Shown: positions 1 to 12,294, counted from the first letter of the stretch. The stretch is 64,000 nucleotides of DNA from Amphiduros pacificus (GCA_949316495.1 OX439000.1:70996570-71060569); one strand, 5' to 3'. Numbers and translations are program-made. Notes: generated by a model not told the origin, from the letters alone.

Positions 1-974
1 TTTGTGTATGAATTTTGAGACAAATCCTTGAACATGCACATTTCTTCGTACATGTTCCCATTTAGCCCATCATTGGCCTTCATGGTGGCCTCAAGGACTC
101 CTATTAAAGTTGATAGATTGGATGCAAATTTGAATGCATTAATCACTAGCATACAAGTTTTCCTTAGGGTGATGATTATTCATGATGTAACAGCTTAGAT
201 TTGTCAATCTTTGTTACTCAGCAACAATATTTGTATACACCATACAATGTAGTAAAGTATATAACTGTGATTTCATAGTGATGATTTCATCTGAGTTTCA
301 AAATGGAATTAAAACACATGTCAAGACCAGCTTGTGAATTGCAGCTGAAATGGTGAGATTACCTTTGAACACAAAAACTCCCAACCGTCGAATTTATCAC
401 AACCACATTCAAAGAAAGAAAACTTCTTAAATCAAAAGACAGCTCATCTCCCTCAACTGCCAAACTATCTGCAAGTGATCCACCAAGGCAAAGTTCCAAA
501 CCTTTATACTGGAATTTTAATGCATGATGTGTTGATCCATACACCATATATCCATAATCAAGTTAAAAAGGAAACAATGCTCTGTATGATCGTGACAAGA
601 CAGAGAGACAGCCTCCACAATTACACAATATGGACAAAAAACATTATAAATCTGAAATTAACTTATGGCATTTTTTCTCACAGAATAAATATTTAGAGTG
701 AAAATTTCTTGCCATACTTAGTCAAGCTATATGAAAAGCCGTTTTGTACAGTAAAAGAAGCATCAGTTTCTAAAAACCAAAATGAACGCTTTTTAATTAT
801 TCATCTCCAAGTCATCCAGATATTTTAATTATTATTATATTATCAATACAACTAGTTAATAGTTACAACTTATGAGCTCTGCTGACATCTTTAAAGATTT
901 AGGAGTGAGGAAAATGTCTGTCCGTCCCTCTGTCTACATTTCTTTTAAAATCTTCAAAACTACCAGTAGTACAT
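1..974. other. no recognisable feature
   Basis: AT-rich sequence with many stops in all frames. The two short open frames near 360-700 show no family motif. I see no repeat boundary or RNA gene. Confidence 0.5.
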
Positions 975-1247
975 GGGCCTTGGTGCAGTTAGGTAGGAGT
1001 ATCAGCATATTAGCACTGATTCCTCTGTGGTGATCCAAAGGATATGGGTTTGATTGAAATCATGATACGATTTCTCCTATGAGTTGAGGTCCTTGCAAAA
1101 GGGTTAACTCATTGTCCTTGTAAACCTGTGTATAGGTGTGATGTCATGTCAAGGACCTGCTACATGACAATATATGAGACTGCACTATATCTCCTACAAG
1201 TAGGTCTCATCATAAAATGACTTAAAACCCCAAACAAACAAACAAAG
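975..1247 (+). mobile_element. tRNA-derived SINE (family A), old copy
   Basis: Order of parts: degraded tRNA-like head (GGCCTTGGTGCAG), the TGGTGATCCAAAGG segment, the AAAAGGGTTAACTCATTGTCCTTGTAAA body, the GTCAAGGACCTGC block and a CCCCAAACAAACAAACAAA tail. The same order recurs at 1260, 10657 and 34270. The B-box region is eroded, so this looks like one of the oldest full-length copies here. Confidence 0.85.
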
Positions 1248-1259
1248 CATTAAGACCTA

Positions 1260-1541
1260 GGGCCGTGGCACAATTGGTTAGAGTGCCAACTTATTAGCAT
1301 CAGTTCCTCTGTCGTGATCCAAAGATTGTGGGTTTGATCCCCGACTGTGCCGAGATTGGACTCATGATACAGTTTCCCATATGAGGGTTAACCTGTTGTC
1401 CTTGAAGATATGTGACCGGATGTGTTGTAATCTCAAGGACCTGCGACATGACAATTCAGTGAGGCAGCACTTTATCTGCTACAAGTAGATCTCATTACGA
1501 AATATCTGAAATAATGTTGAAACAAAAAAACAAACAAAAAA
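1260..1541 (+). mobile_element. tRNA-derived SINE (family A)
   Basis: Starts GGGCCGTGGCACAATTGGTTAG, a tRNA-like A-box region. A B-box-like GGGTTTGATCC follows near 1330, then the body shared with the other copies, and it ends in an A/C-rich (CAAA)-type tail. It lies 12 bp after the previous SINE in the same orientation; the two differ in many positions, so they look like separate insertions rather than a recent duplication. Confidence 0.9.
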
Positions 1542-1584
1542 GAAGGTCAGGAACTGTTGGGAATTACATCAGACCTAAAATTAA

Positions 1585-2600
1585 GACAGTGTGGCAACTC
1601 TTGAAATGTTTGCATTTGAAAACTCAAGAAATGTTGAAATATATTTAAATTTTAGCAGAGTAAATTGGCCATATCTCCTACTCATATATTTTTCCTCGCC
1701 TTCTAATGTCACTAGATATGTTCTAGATATGTCTAGCAAGTATGTCTGACCCCTCATTAGTCCCTCAAAATCAGCGAAGACAGTGCGGCAACTCTTAGAA
1801 TGTGCTGTATTGGATATGCACATTTTGCCACGGGAAAAGGGCCATATTTCCTACTCATATAATTTTCCTCGCCTTCTAATGTCACTTGATATGTTCTAGA
1901 CATGTCTAGCAAGTATCTCTGACTTCTGCATTAGTCCCTCAAAATCTGCAAAGATAGTGCGGCAACTCTTAGAATGTTCGCATTTGAAAAATAAAAAAAT
2001 GTTGAAATATGTGAATTTTAACAGAGTAAAAGGGCCATATCTCCTACTCATATATTTTTCCTCGCCTTCTAATGTCACTAGATATGTTCTGGATATGTCT
2101 ATCAAGTATGTGTGACCCCTCATTAGTCCCTCAAAATCTGCGAAAACAGTGCGGCAACTCTTAGAATGTGCTGTATTGGATATGCACATTTTGCCATGGG
2201 AAAAGGGCCATATTTCCTACTCATATATTTTTCCTCGCCTTCTAATGTCACTAGATATGTTCTAGACATATCTAGCAAGTGTGTCTAACCTTTTATTAGT
2301 ATATCCATGTTTGGGAAGGCTGTGCAACAATGTGATAGCTAAAGGTGTGTTTTAAAGGATATATATCCTTTTACATAACGTTTCTACCCAAATACCAAAA
2401 GGGTATGAAAGTGTATACAGTTATTCCCCATTAATATATTGATAATAAATGATTAAGACTGTGCTACAATATTGAGAAGGCCATTAATCATACTGAAAAA
2501 CTCATTTGTCACAGGAAAAGGGATATATCCGTTTTTAACAGGATATATATCCTTTTACATAACTTGTTTCATCATGTCCCAAAAGGGTTCACTGATACAT
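1585..2600. repeat. dimeric tandem repeat, about 180-bp monomers
   Basis: Monomers begin with GACAGTGCGGCAACTCTT-like sequence at 1585, 1779, 1953 and 2145 (spacings 194, 174, 192). Monomers 1 and 3 share a GCATTTGAAAA...ATGTTGAAATAT segment. Monomers 2 and 4 share GTGCTGTATTGGATATGCAC. The array is therefore an A-B-A-B dimer of about 367 bp. Two more diverged units follow near 2318 and 2458, each carrying GGATATATATCCTTTTACATAA. Open frames on the minus strand here are by-products of the repeat. Confidence 0.85.
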
Positions 2601-2767
2601 ACTTGTTGACACCTTTTGAAAAAAACGTCAAATATTAAATATCAAATATCAAAAGAACTTCACGCTCGTGTAAATACATTGAATACATTGTTTCCATAAT
2701 CTTTGATCTCTTCCGGATATACACGAACCCATCACCGAGGTTACCACAGGCTATTGACTGCATGAAA

Positions 2768-3482
2768 CAATGGTGGACGATACTTCACAAAACAATGGTG
2801 GACGATACTGCACAAAACAATGGTGGACGATACTGCATAAAACAATGGTGGGCGATACTGCACAAAACAATGGTGGACGATACTGCATAAAACAATGGTG
2901 GGCGATACTGCACAAAACAATGGTGGACGATACTGCACAAAACAATGGTGGACGATACTGCACAAAACAATGGTGGACGATACTGCATAAAACAATGGTG
3001 GACGATACTGCACAAAACAATGGTGGACGATACTGCACAAAACAATGGTGGGCGATATTGCACAAAACAATGGTGGATGATGTTGCACAAAACAATGGTG
3101 GACGATGCTGCACAAAACAATGGTGGGCGATACTGCACAAAACAATGGTTGGCGATACTGCACAAAACAATGGTGGACGATACTGCACAAAACAATAGTG
3201 GGTGATACTGCACAAAACAATGGTGGACGATGTTGCACAAAACAATGGTGGACGATACTGCACAAAACAATGGTGGACGATACTGCACAAAACAATGGTT
3301 GGTGATACTGCACAAAACAATGGTGGACGATACTGCACAAAACAATGGTGGACGATACTGCACAAAACAATGGTGGGCAATACTGCACAAAACAATGGTT
3401 GGCGATACTGCTCAAAACAATGGTGGATGATACTGCACAAAACAATGGTGGATGATACTGCACAAAACAATGGTGGGCGATA
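2768..3482. repeat. 25-bp minisatellite, about 29 copies
   Basis: The unit is CAATGGTGGACGATACTGCAC plus AAAA, repeated head to tail with scattered single-base variants (GGACG/GGGCG/GGATG, TACTG/TGTTG). Because 25 is not a multiple of 3 and the unit has no stop in any frame, all three frames of a strand stay open and encode the same 25-residue period. The long open frames of up to 247 codons are thus artefacts of the repeat. Confidence 0.97.
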
Positions 3483-3691
3483 TATCATATCCAACTCGCT
3501 TCAGATCTTCACATTAAAAGTAAATATTTTTTTGCATACAGTTCATAGGGCAGTAAGAAACATATATTATAAGAAAGGCTCTATTCTGAAAGTCTGTATA
3601 CTAGAGTGCTCAGAGGCCACCAGGCCTGATGTGTAAACATGGTTAAACGTCAGCCACAATTTCTGTTTACATGTCATTCTGTGATGTTCTG

Positions 3692-4924
3692 CAATTTAAA
3701 GCATTCATGAAACCTGGAAGGTTCCAGGTGATTTTACAGTGGTTTAAGGTATCTGAAAACGATATACAATCTTAAAATTGAGATACATACAGGCTATCTG
3801 TCTGAAATCCACTAAAGAACATCTGCCCTGAGAATTATGATTTTTTGTGACCACCAAGTACTGCCAGTACTAAACAGGAAGTGTGATGTGTGACCTTGAC
3901 CTTTGACCTGTCAGGGGGCTCCGTAAGTCACAGGAGGTGTTGTTTACCAATTGTCAAAATTGGAGCAACACATTTTTGGCCGTTTTTTTTCCCACTATTT
4001 AGAGAATGAATTGGAGGATAGCACTTATCATGATGATAGTGCCTTTTCTCGGCTTTCTTTTGGTGGTAAATTTATTAAAAACGGATGAATATTTATGAAG
4101 TTATAAATGAAGAAAAATCATTATCTTTTATATTATATGTGTTTGCAAAAAACAGTTTAAAAAAATTCTACGCAGCCCAGCTTTTAAGGTGGAATCCATG
4201 CAGCCTTTGATGTCTTCCCATTCAGTGGTGTGAAAAACCCCAAATTTCATCAAAGAGGGTCAAATCTTAAATTTTACTGATACCAATTATCAGCATTCAC
4301 AGTTTTGCCATTCAAAGTCCTTGTGATTTAAGGCCAAACCAGTGATCAAAGGGTTTAATTCCACTTTTTCAATATCACGGCCTTTAAGTTAAGGGGGATT
4401 CCATGCAGCATTTGATTCATGTCTTCCCTTTTTGACAGAAAGATTTTCACATGCATAAGATACTTTTCAAATAAATAGTATACTTTTCCCATAAATGATA
4501 TATCTTTCACAACCATAAGATATTTGTCACAACCATAAAATATTTTTCACAACCATGAGTTATTTCATTGATTCAAATAATATTAAAATAATCTTATTTT
4601 GTTCTGAAGTATACTCCTGGCAATAAGTTGATAAATTGTACAAAACATCTCCACCCTGTTTCCCAAGCTGGACAGGTGCACAACTGGTGACTCATTAGGT
4701 GTTTACACAAGATCACAGACCAGCTAAACAAAGCTTGTTGACAAAGTGTTCAATTGCTGGTGTAGGTTTCAGCAGACAACTGATCAACTTTCAAGTGCCA
4801 CAGAAAGTTGTTAACAGGGAATATTTTGGGTACTACTACATAAAAGCACTGTTTAGGGTATAAACATTCATGTTATGTAAAGGAAATGTGTCTGAAAGTC
4901 AGGTTTCATGAATGCTTTAATTGA
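3692..4924. mobile_element. possible non-autonomous element with inverted ends
   Basis: TTAAAGCATTCATGAAACCT at 3696 is perfectly inverted at 4901-4920, and the match extends a few bases with one indel (CAATTTAAA against CTTTAATTG). The interior has no coding potential. It contains a pair of direct repeats about 35 bp long at 4189 and 4390 (GGATTCCATGCAGC-type). I see no clear target-site duplication, so the class is unresolved. Confidence 0.5.
4446..4565. repeat. AT-rich short tandem repeat, about 22 bp
   Basis: Four to five imperfect units resembling TTTCACAACCATAAGATATT, diverging toward the 5' end. It lies inside the inverted-end element. Confidence 0.6.
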
Positions 4925-5614
4925 ATCATAATCGTAGGGATTATTAGGAAAATAGATATGCATCTATGTTACAATGTTCTTTACCTTATTAACATGTAAA
5001 AACACTTCAGTTAGAAGTGGAGTCAATTGTGTAGACCTTTCATTTACTTGTCAGGGGTTGGGGGTCATTATTGCTGTATTTGTGCTGTATTTGTGCCATT
5101 TTGTAGCCTGTTTGTTTACTCAGTAGCCTCAGAATTGACAGAATTGACAAAAATGTGGAAACAACTCTTAAATAAATGAAGAACAGGTAGGATCACTTTT
5201 TCATTGAAATGTATTTGTTTCTGGTCCTTGTTAAACGATGTGAAAGTAGACAACAGCTGCTGGGACATGAGACAACCTCCACATGACTATTTGAGTACAA
5301 GCATTGCCATACTTAGAATTAAGTTTGATTCATATATATTTAATGCACCACAACCAAACACATAACAATTGTTCTAAATACATATTTGAATATGCACTGA
5401 AAGTTTAGATAAGATTGCATGTTTGCCAAAATTTGTAGCAGTGTTGAATTCTGAGGGTGCAGATCTAGGGTTAACGTGTGGGAATTAGGTCACACATTTG
5501 TCTTGACCTCCACACTCTCTGGGCAGGAATCAAATGATATTCTCCCCTTGTAATGTTCATCTACTTTGAAGTGGCACTGGAATATATGTAGAAGAAATAT
5601 GGATATTAACATTT

Positions 5615-5697
5615 GATCGGAATGTTTAGGGTATAAACATTTATATTATGCAAGAAAAAGGTGCTTTAAATCTCATTTCATGAATGCTTTAAAAGCC
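5615..5697 (+). repeat. second copy of the 4.9-kb terminus
   Basis: GTTTAGGGTATAAACATT, a short A-rich stretch and then TTTCATGAATGCTTTAA repeat the order seen at 4852-4920. This is a diverged direct copy of the right end of the inverted-repeat element, or a solo end of a relative. Confidence 0.55.
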
Positions 5698-8074
5698 GGG
5701 TGACTGGGCCCTGCTTTTAGTTCATATTGATATCGGTCATGCCTTGATCTGTTTCACTAAGAAATAGCCAGCAAATTGCAATCTACAAGGAAGTAGTATG
5801 GTCTTGATATAATTTGATATTGGTATAATTGAATGACAACTAATTTTATACTCTTCAAGAGAAGATATGGGGATAACGTGTGCACTTGGTAATGAAGTTT
5901 CCCTGCAAATTTTAAAAGTTACTATGAATTAACTTGATGTAACTGTAATATGTATATATTGACCATCATTGGGATTATAAAGGGTAAGTGATGCTTTGAG
6001 AAGATGACATTTGGCCTGCACATCTTGGTAGCGTTGTTTATAGCAAACATTAAAAGATTTTCAGCCCAGAAATGCAAAATAGAAACAATACTTGCATAAT
6101 CATATCTGACTGTTTCATAGATGTCCAGAACAAATTGCCATGAATACATAATGACAATTGAGATCCGCAAAATCGTTGTGATCCGCAAAATCTTGTAAAA
6201 TGGAGAAAGGAGTAGACTTGTCTCAAGAAAGGGTATTGACATTATCCAGCAATCAAACTTCTGCTTAAAGGGTTATCAAAGAGATACGACGTTGGCAGAC
6301 AAAATGTTATTTTCTTCTCATCATTTTATTACACGTTAATAATCAATATCAATATCAATCTGAATATATACATGTGAAATAGTGGGAGATCTATATAGGA
6401 ATCATGAGATGGGCCCTCATTACTCAGAAACATCTCATTACTCAGAAACATCTCAATTCCATGTTTGAGCAATCTATAATGCAATGAAGCTAAGTCATTT
6501 ACTGCTCTCATATGTTTATTTGTCTAATTATTACATTCCAGAGCATATTCTAGCCTCTCTTTTGGATGACCAAATTCTAATCCTCGGTGGTCATTAATGT
6601 CACTTTAATAACACAAATATTACATTATGGTATTATTGGTGTCAATTGGCTTTTCTATCGAAACAAAACGTTGCCTCGCTCCCATCACAACATTTTTTAA
6701 TTCATTAATCCGCCACACCGAATTCTGTTTCCGGTTAGGACTGCCCGAAGTTAGGAAGTTTCTGAAAACACAAGTCCCGAGGCCAGCTTCGAACGTGTAT
6801 AGCAGTTCATAATATGACTGAAAATTGAGCGTCTCAGGTGGGCCATTATTTCCACAATACAGCACGATATCCTAATATTACTGACTGACTGAGGCTCTCA
6901 ATGGGCACATGACACTTGAAAATAGTCGCCACATATTTATGTCTCTGAAGTGAAAAACATGGTGCTTATATGGCATCTGGGTGACAAGCAATTACTGCCT
7001 GACCAAGATGAGATGTAAATAGAATGATCGAACGTGAATTATTCAGCATCCACCAGAGTGACAGATTCATTGATCATCTTAAAGCAGTCTACAATCAAGC
7101 CCTGCATGATAACAACAATATTAATGCCATCAAGCTAACCAACACCTGTGGTGGCTGGGATCACCAATCATATGAACAAATCAGACAGAGGGTGATGAAG
7201 CATTGAGGATGAAGACAGGCCCAGATAGGGTGACTTCACCTTATCTGTCACTGTGTGAGTGATGATTAGAAGTAGAGGTGACAAGGGGGTCACTAGGCCG
7301 TGAGCACAGCTAAGACGAGAAGCCAATAAGGAAACGAAAATACTTCATTAGCTGCAATGGAATTAAATGTGGATATGGAGCAGGCTAGAGGGCGCTGTGT
7401 GATAAGAGTGGCCACCTATCACCGCTTCAATACTCTTATCGGCAACGTTCAAACACAATAGGGACGTACTCATGAATGATATGAGCACGTGACAACTTTG
7501 GAGCTTGCTTGTCAAAGTTGGTTGTCCTCTCCAATTACCATGCTTTTATTTCCAATATGAACCTATGCAGACACATGTTGCCTTACTTGAAGTGACGAAT
7601 GCGTGTCTCATTCAAATAGGTCTATCTGCAATAATATCAACTACATCAGATTCAATGGCCAGGCATGTAATATCTTTTATTTGTCATGTGCCCTCTTCAG
7701 GATTCCATTCATCAAAAATGCTTTTACATTAATATAATAATGCCACCTAAACGAAGAGTTGCATTATTCTCAGCGAATCAAAGCTTTGAAGCTTTATGGA
7801 GGTATGAGGTTACTTTGTCCTGGCTTTGGATGATAATGGGGTGGAACATGCATGGAGTGATTCTCCTCAGCTACTTGCAAAGTCCCCACACAATATGTGC
7901 TTGCCACGCATTCATAATATAACCCTAGAATTTCTAGCGTAAATTAACTGTCAAATCTATCGATACCTAATATGTCTTTTCTGTATTAAAGTTGTACGCA
8001 TATAGAAAATATTGCTTTTCCATATCACTGAATTATCCTAAATTGTTTAGGACAGCAATTCTTAAGTGGCCACT
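5698..8074. other. no supported gene
   Basis: Several open frames of 60-106 codons exist (5922-6242 minus, 6620-6865 minus, 7024-7206 plus), but none shows a family motif or splice context I can defend. A perfect 17-bp tandem duplication (CATTACTCAGAAACATCT-type) sits near 6419-6455. Sequence around 6650-6800 and 7200-7450 is less AT-rich than its surroundings. Confidence 0.4.
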
Positions 8075-8146
8075 TTAGGACTGGTTACATGCATTAGAAA
8101 GCCGACCTGATATAGGCCATGCTCCTGAGAAGGTCAGAAAAACACC
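8075..8146 (+). mobile_element. fragment of SINE-like family B (3' part)
   Basis: GAAAGCCGACCTGATATAGG, then GGCCAT and a downstream AAAAACACCAC match the 3' part of the copy at 13755. Only the non-tRNA portion is present. Confidence 0.55.
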
Positions 8147-8625
8147 ACCAATTGCAACATTACCTACATTTGATGGAATTGACTCAGCAATCTTTCATCG
8201 ACACACTGATACATCCCTACTCACCTGCCCATTAACCATCAAAGTGCAGCATGATTGGTTAGCATGCTCCTTGAGTAGACCTGTGACTCATTTGTCTCTG
8301 CCTTTAAGTAGAGATCTCATACTATGTACCTATGCATCTTTATATTTTTTTAAATGTCAGCATGAAAAAAAAAAAAAATCAATGGTTTAACAGGTTTAAA
8401 CAACAAGAAATATATAAACGTGTACATTTAAAATTTTCAATTGATAAAATAGAAATAAACTTTTCCCTTTTTAATTTTCACAAACTGAAAGTAAATTGTC
8501 ACAAATTGTTTGACTCTCGATTTTCTTAAGAACGATCTAAGTCACACAGCTTCACTCCTTTCATTTCTTAGAAGACGTCCATTAAAATGTAATGGTCGGT
8601 ACCAGTGTACGAAAACAGTGTTAAA

Positions 8626-8845
8626 TTATTAATTTAACTAGGGTTCTCAAGACAATTGGTTGAGTTGTTGACATTTGAACTGTTCTTACTAAAATCACTT
8701 CTGTGTGGTGAATGAATCAAGTACCAGAATGATCAGCACACAATTTACTTCTTGATTGAAATAGAACAATAATTGTAAAATGCCATCTTGAGGACTTAAC
8801 ATGTTTTGCTGCACCCCATAATTTTATCTAGGCTTAGAGTAATAT
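8626..8845 (+). repeat. old dispersed repeat, copy 1
   Basis: It shares with 9461-9690 a colinear series of blocks: GTTAAATT, GGGTT, GACAATT, CACTTCTGT, AAGTACCAGAATGATCAGCA, GCTGCACCCCATAAT and ATCTAGG. The copies lie about 840 bp apart in direct orientation and are well diverged. Confidence 0.7.
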
Positions 8846-9460
8846 ACCTAGAGGTGACAAGAGATGCATCAAAGGTCTAAGCTTGGTTGCCACCACAGCA
8901 GGGTGGTTTCACACCCTCATCCACTTGGCAGCCAGCCAGCTAGCAATCAACCCTTGTTCCTTACCTTCTCTTCTTGCAGATTAACTTTCCAACTTTCCCA
9001 TACAAATATTTATTAAATGCGAATGAATCTTAAATTCCAATAATAATTTTTTAAATTGTGTTGTAGAATTTACTATACTGATCATTACAGCTTTGAATAT
9101 TCTCATGTACATAACTAATTTCATTGATTTTCCACTCTAAAATTAGAAGAAACTTGAAATTTAGTCATATTGATTTTAATTTATTTCTTGATGTTGTTTT
9201 TTTCCCAGATATATCCCCATATAAAAAAATAGGACATTTCAAATGAGTACAGTGCAAATGACCATAATTATATGTTACCTGAGAATAATATTTTATGAAA
9301 TCAATGCCTTATGAAATTAAATCCACATGAAATGACTGGACTTTGGAGTAAAATTTTACATTGGTGCCACAAGGTGCCACAATATGCATTAACACCATTA
9401 TTATCTTTGACATATTAACTTTCATTGACAGAAATTTCATGATTGCATTATTTTGCAAAA

Positions 9461-9690
9461 TGTGTTAAATTGTGAATTTAAAAAGGGTTTCTCGAGACAA
9501 TTTGTAGATTTGTAGATATTTGAATTGTTATAAAAACACTTCTGTTTGGTGCATGGAAATGATTCAAGTACCAGAATGATCAGCACACAGTGCAATTCCT
9601 GATTGAAATATTTATTGCGTTATACGCAATACAATTTTCAAGAATTTATATGTTTAGCTGCACCCCATAATTTATCTAGGTCAAGAGTGT
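9461..9690 (+). repeat. old dispersed repeat, copy 2
   Basis: Partner of the copy at 8626. It runs directly into the tandem duplication at 9674. Confidence 0.7.
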
Positions 9691-9985
9691 GCGAAACAGG
9701 GATGATCTCATGCAGCAACCAAGCTTGGACACAAAATTATCTCTTATCAGGTGTTATCCCTGTGATGTGGTTAGCAGCTCTCTCTGTTCTCTGTGGGGTA
9801 TTTTTGGGTCCAACTTGTCACCTCTAGGTATAATACTTGAAGATCTAGGTCAGAGTTTGGGAGGGGTTCAACGCATCATTCAAGCTTGGACACAAAGTTA
9901 TCTCAAATCATCCCTGTGATGTGGTCATCACCTCTTTCTGTTCTCTGTGGGGTATTTTTCACAACTTGTCACCTCTTGGTGTATT
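9674..9985 (+). repeat. tandem duplication, 169-bp period
   Basis: ATCTAGGTC starts at 9674 and 9843. Both units then share CAAGCTTGGACACAAA, CCCTGTGATGTGGT, CTGTTCTCTGTGGGGTATTT and CTTGTCACCTCT. Short open frames crossing it are not supported as genes. Confidence 0.75.
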
Positions 9986-10604
9986 TAAAGATGTGATGAA
10001 TGATACTGAAAGATTCAAGCGAGCTTTAGTCCACTGCATGGACACTGTGGCATGGAGAGGGAGTGGATGGTATCAAGTGCCCTCTCTAGGTCAGATGATC
10101 ACAAGATTTCTATGCTGCCAGTTAGAAAGAAGAATGTTAAAAAAAAAGTATGACTTAAATTGTTAAAAAAAATGGAGGTGTATTATTTCAAAGCTAATAT
10201 CATACAGTATCTTGATGATTATCCTGGGGACAATCAAGCGAATGAGTTCCTTACATAATAGGTTTGTGCATGCTGTTTGGGGGGAGCATATTACATGATT
10301 CCAGACCAGAGAGTGTAGAGGTCGAGACAATTCTTACACTGGGAAATGAAAATTGACCAAACGAGACCGCCTGACAGAGCCAAGATGAGAACCAATCTCA
10401 CCCCAAGTGGCCAGTCTCCGCAAAGACCGACCAAAAAAACCAAATGCGTGAGTTTGAGTCATGTATCACTCACAAGGTATTTGCCTGGTCTATCAAAGAA
10501 ATCTAGAATCATTATTTATCTTTCACCCAAAGATAAATATGAATGCGGATTCATATCTATAAGATCCTCTTGATATTTATATTGATAAGTTTAAAAAAAT
10601 GAAA

Positions 10605-11300
10605 CAATAATGATCATAATAATAACACTTATATAACGCTGATACCAGACAGGGTCACCACGGGCTGTGGCGCAGTTGGTTAGAGCGCTAGCTTACTAGC
10701 ACCAGTTCCTCTATGGTGATCCAAAGGGTTCGAATCCCGCCCATGCCGAGATTGAACTCATGATTCAATTTCCCATATGAGCTGAGGCCTGTGCCAAAAG
10801 GGTTAACCCGTTGTCCTTGTAAATCTGTGACCGGGTGGGTTGTCATGTCAAGGACCTGCGACAAGACAATTCAGTGAGGCAGCACTATATCTGCTACAAG
10901 TAGGTCCCATCACAAAATGACTGAAATAATGTTGAAAGTGATGTAAAACCCCAAACAAACAAACAAACCAGACAGGGTCTATTCATAGCACTTGCTCAAG
11001 GAATTACTTCCTGAATAAGTGTGTCTTCATTTCAGATTTGAAATCATTAGCCGAGGTAGTGATCCTAAAATCATAGGAAGGGCATTCCAGAGCTTTGGTG
11101 CTATTGCCGAGAAAGCTCTATCCCGAACTATTAAGAATCTTAAGGTTCTTTGTGAGAAGCATGCTTGCCTGTTAAGGATGTCAGTAAATTAACATCGTGA
11201 CTGACCATCTCTAATAGACAACCATATTTGTAATGAAAAGCCCTGCCCGTCTATTATGTTCAAATCTTCGTCCTAAAGGGAAATCCTGGAGATGTTTTCT
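10605..11300 (-). mobile_element. degraded LINE 3' end, split by a SINE
   Basis: Read on the minus strand, 11131-11079 encodes RDRAFSAIAPKLWNALP, the near-terminal motif of CR1/L2-like LINEs. The two other LINEs here read GDRAFSVAGPKLWNDLP and GDRAFMVYAPRNWNALP at the same place. A KTHLFRK block follows in another frame, so the remnant is frameshifted, with stops further upstream. The expected tail, a GCGTTATATAAGTG-like box plus (ATT)n, lies at 10605-10643, beyond the inserted SINE. The sense-strand frame over this motif is a shadow. Confidence 0.8.
10657..10966 (+). mobile_element. full-length tRNA-derived SINE (family A)
   Basis: This is the best-preserved copy. It has an A-box-like GTGGCGCAGTTGGTTAGAGC, a perfect B box GGTTCGAATCC at 10727-10737, the common body and a (CAAA)n tail. 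It is flanked by a perfect 13-bp direct repeat, ACCAGACAGGGTC, at 10644-10656 and 10967-10979, which marks target-primed insertion. The target was the tail of the minus-strand LINE around it. The tRNA-like head may act as an internal RNA polymerase III promoter. Confidence 0.96.
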
Positions 11301-12294
11301 CTTATTTGGATAATGATTATTGATTAATACACAGATGACACAAATAGTCCCGTCACAATATCCATTCTCCTTAACATTATACTTTCAAATTAAAATTTAT
11401 GAAACACTGTTTTGAAAACATAACAAAGTTGGTTGAACTAATTTGTGAATTTTGTAGTGCTATCTTTTCAATAATATGTGCTTCGTTAATTTAGAATCCG
11501 GAATGAAAAGATGTAATAAGCCCCAGTACATAAACATAAGACCTCATAATGATTATATCACATCCACTATTATGTATCGTTCACAGTTGGGCCGGGTACC
11601 TAGTACCTCCATTATTTCTATATAATACCAAATATGATGTACTTAATATAATGATATGGCCTAATATATTAAGAAGTTGAATAAATGTTCTTGGGTAGAT
11701 TACTTAAGGTTCACTTTTGCAAAGAGGTTGTTTGTTCTCCAGATATTTGTAATTTTGTTTATCCTTTCATCTCTTCACTAAATATCTAAAATTTACGAAC
11801 AGATTGTGATATAATTTTAGGGATGATTCGACCACCTGATTAGATTTATCAAAATTTTTCACTCTGTTCATAGCCATTCTCAATTCTTTTTCCTGTATGG
11901 CCTAATCTGTATGTATGGTAGAAGTGGCAGCAGGTCCGGGGATTTCTTTCAAACATGCACACTTTTTCTCTAATCAGCCAGTCGTTTTCATCATCCTATC
12001 CCTAGACTTCTCAATCGCCATTGGAATTTTCTTTCAATAAAGTTTATACCTTACTGAAGAACTGCTTACAACAATATTACAGAAAGATGTAACAGATAGT
12101 ATGTTACCGTTGTACACAACTATTTCAGCTTCAGAACGTCATGTTCAGACAAACACTGGTCATTGCCCTCTCGGCAAATAATTTTGAAACCTTTATCTAT
12201 CACTGTGAGTAAAATAATCAATCATTCCTTGTTTCCATTTTGTGTCACATGTTTTTTTTCCATTCAAGATTAACAATATTTATGTTATATAAAC
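11301..12294. other. no recognisable feature
   Basis: AT-rich sequence with frequent stops and no repeat I could match elsewhere in the window. Confidence 0.4.

Noticed and set aside
1581-2189. Two similar minus-strand frames of 80 and 97 codons
   Set aside because: They resemble each other only because they cover paralogous units of the dimeric tandem repeat. No family motif.
2741-3636. Long open frames of 66-247 codons on both strands
   Set aside because: All are readings of the 25-bp minisatellite, whose unit has no stop in any frame.
10662-10740. tRNA gene
   Set aside because: The A- and B-box-like signals belong to SINE heads. No complete cloverleaf with acceptor stem is present, and the same sequence continues into a SINE body.
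11041-11200. Plus-strand frame reading IGRAFQSFGAIAEKALSRT
   Set aside because: It is the antisense of the LINE motif RDRAFSAIAPKLWNALP on the minus strand, which explains the apparent conservation.
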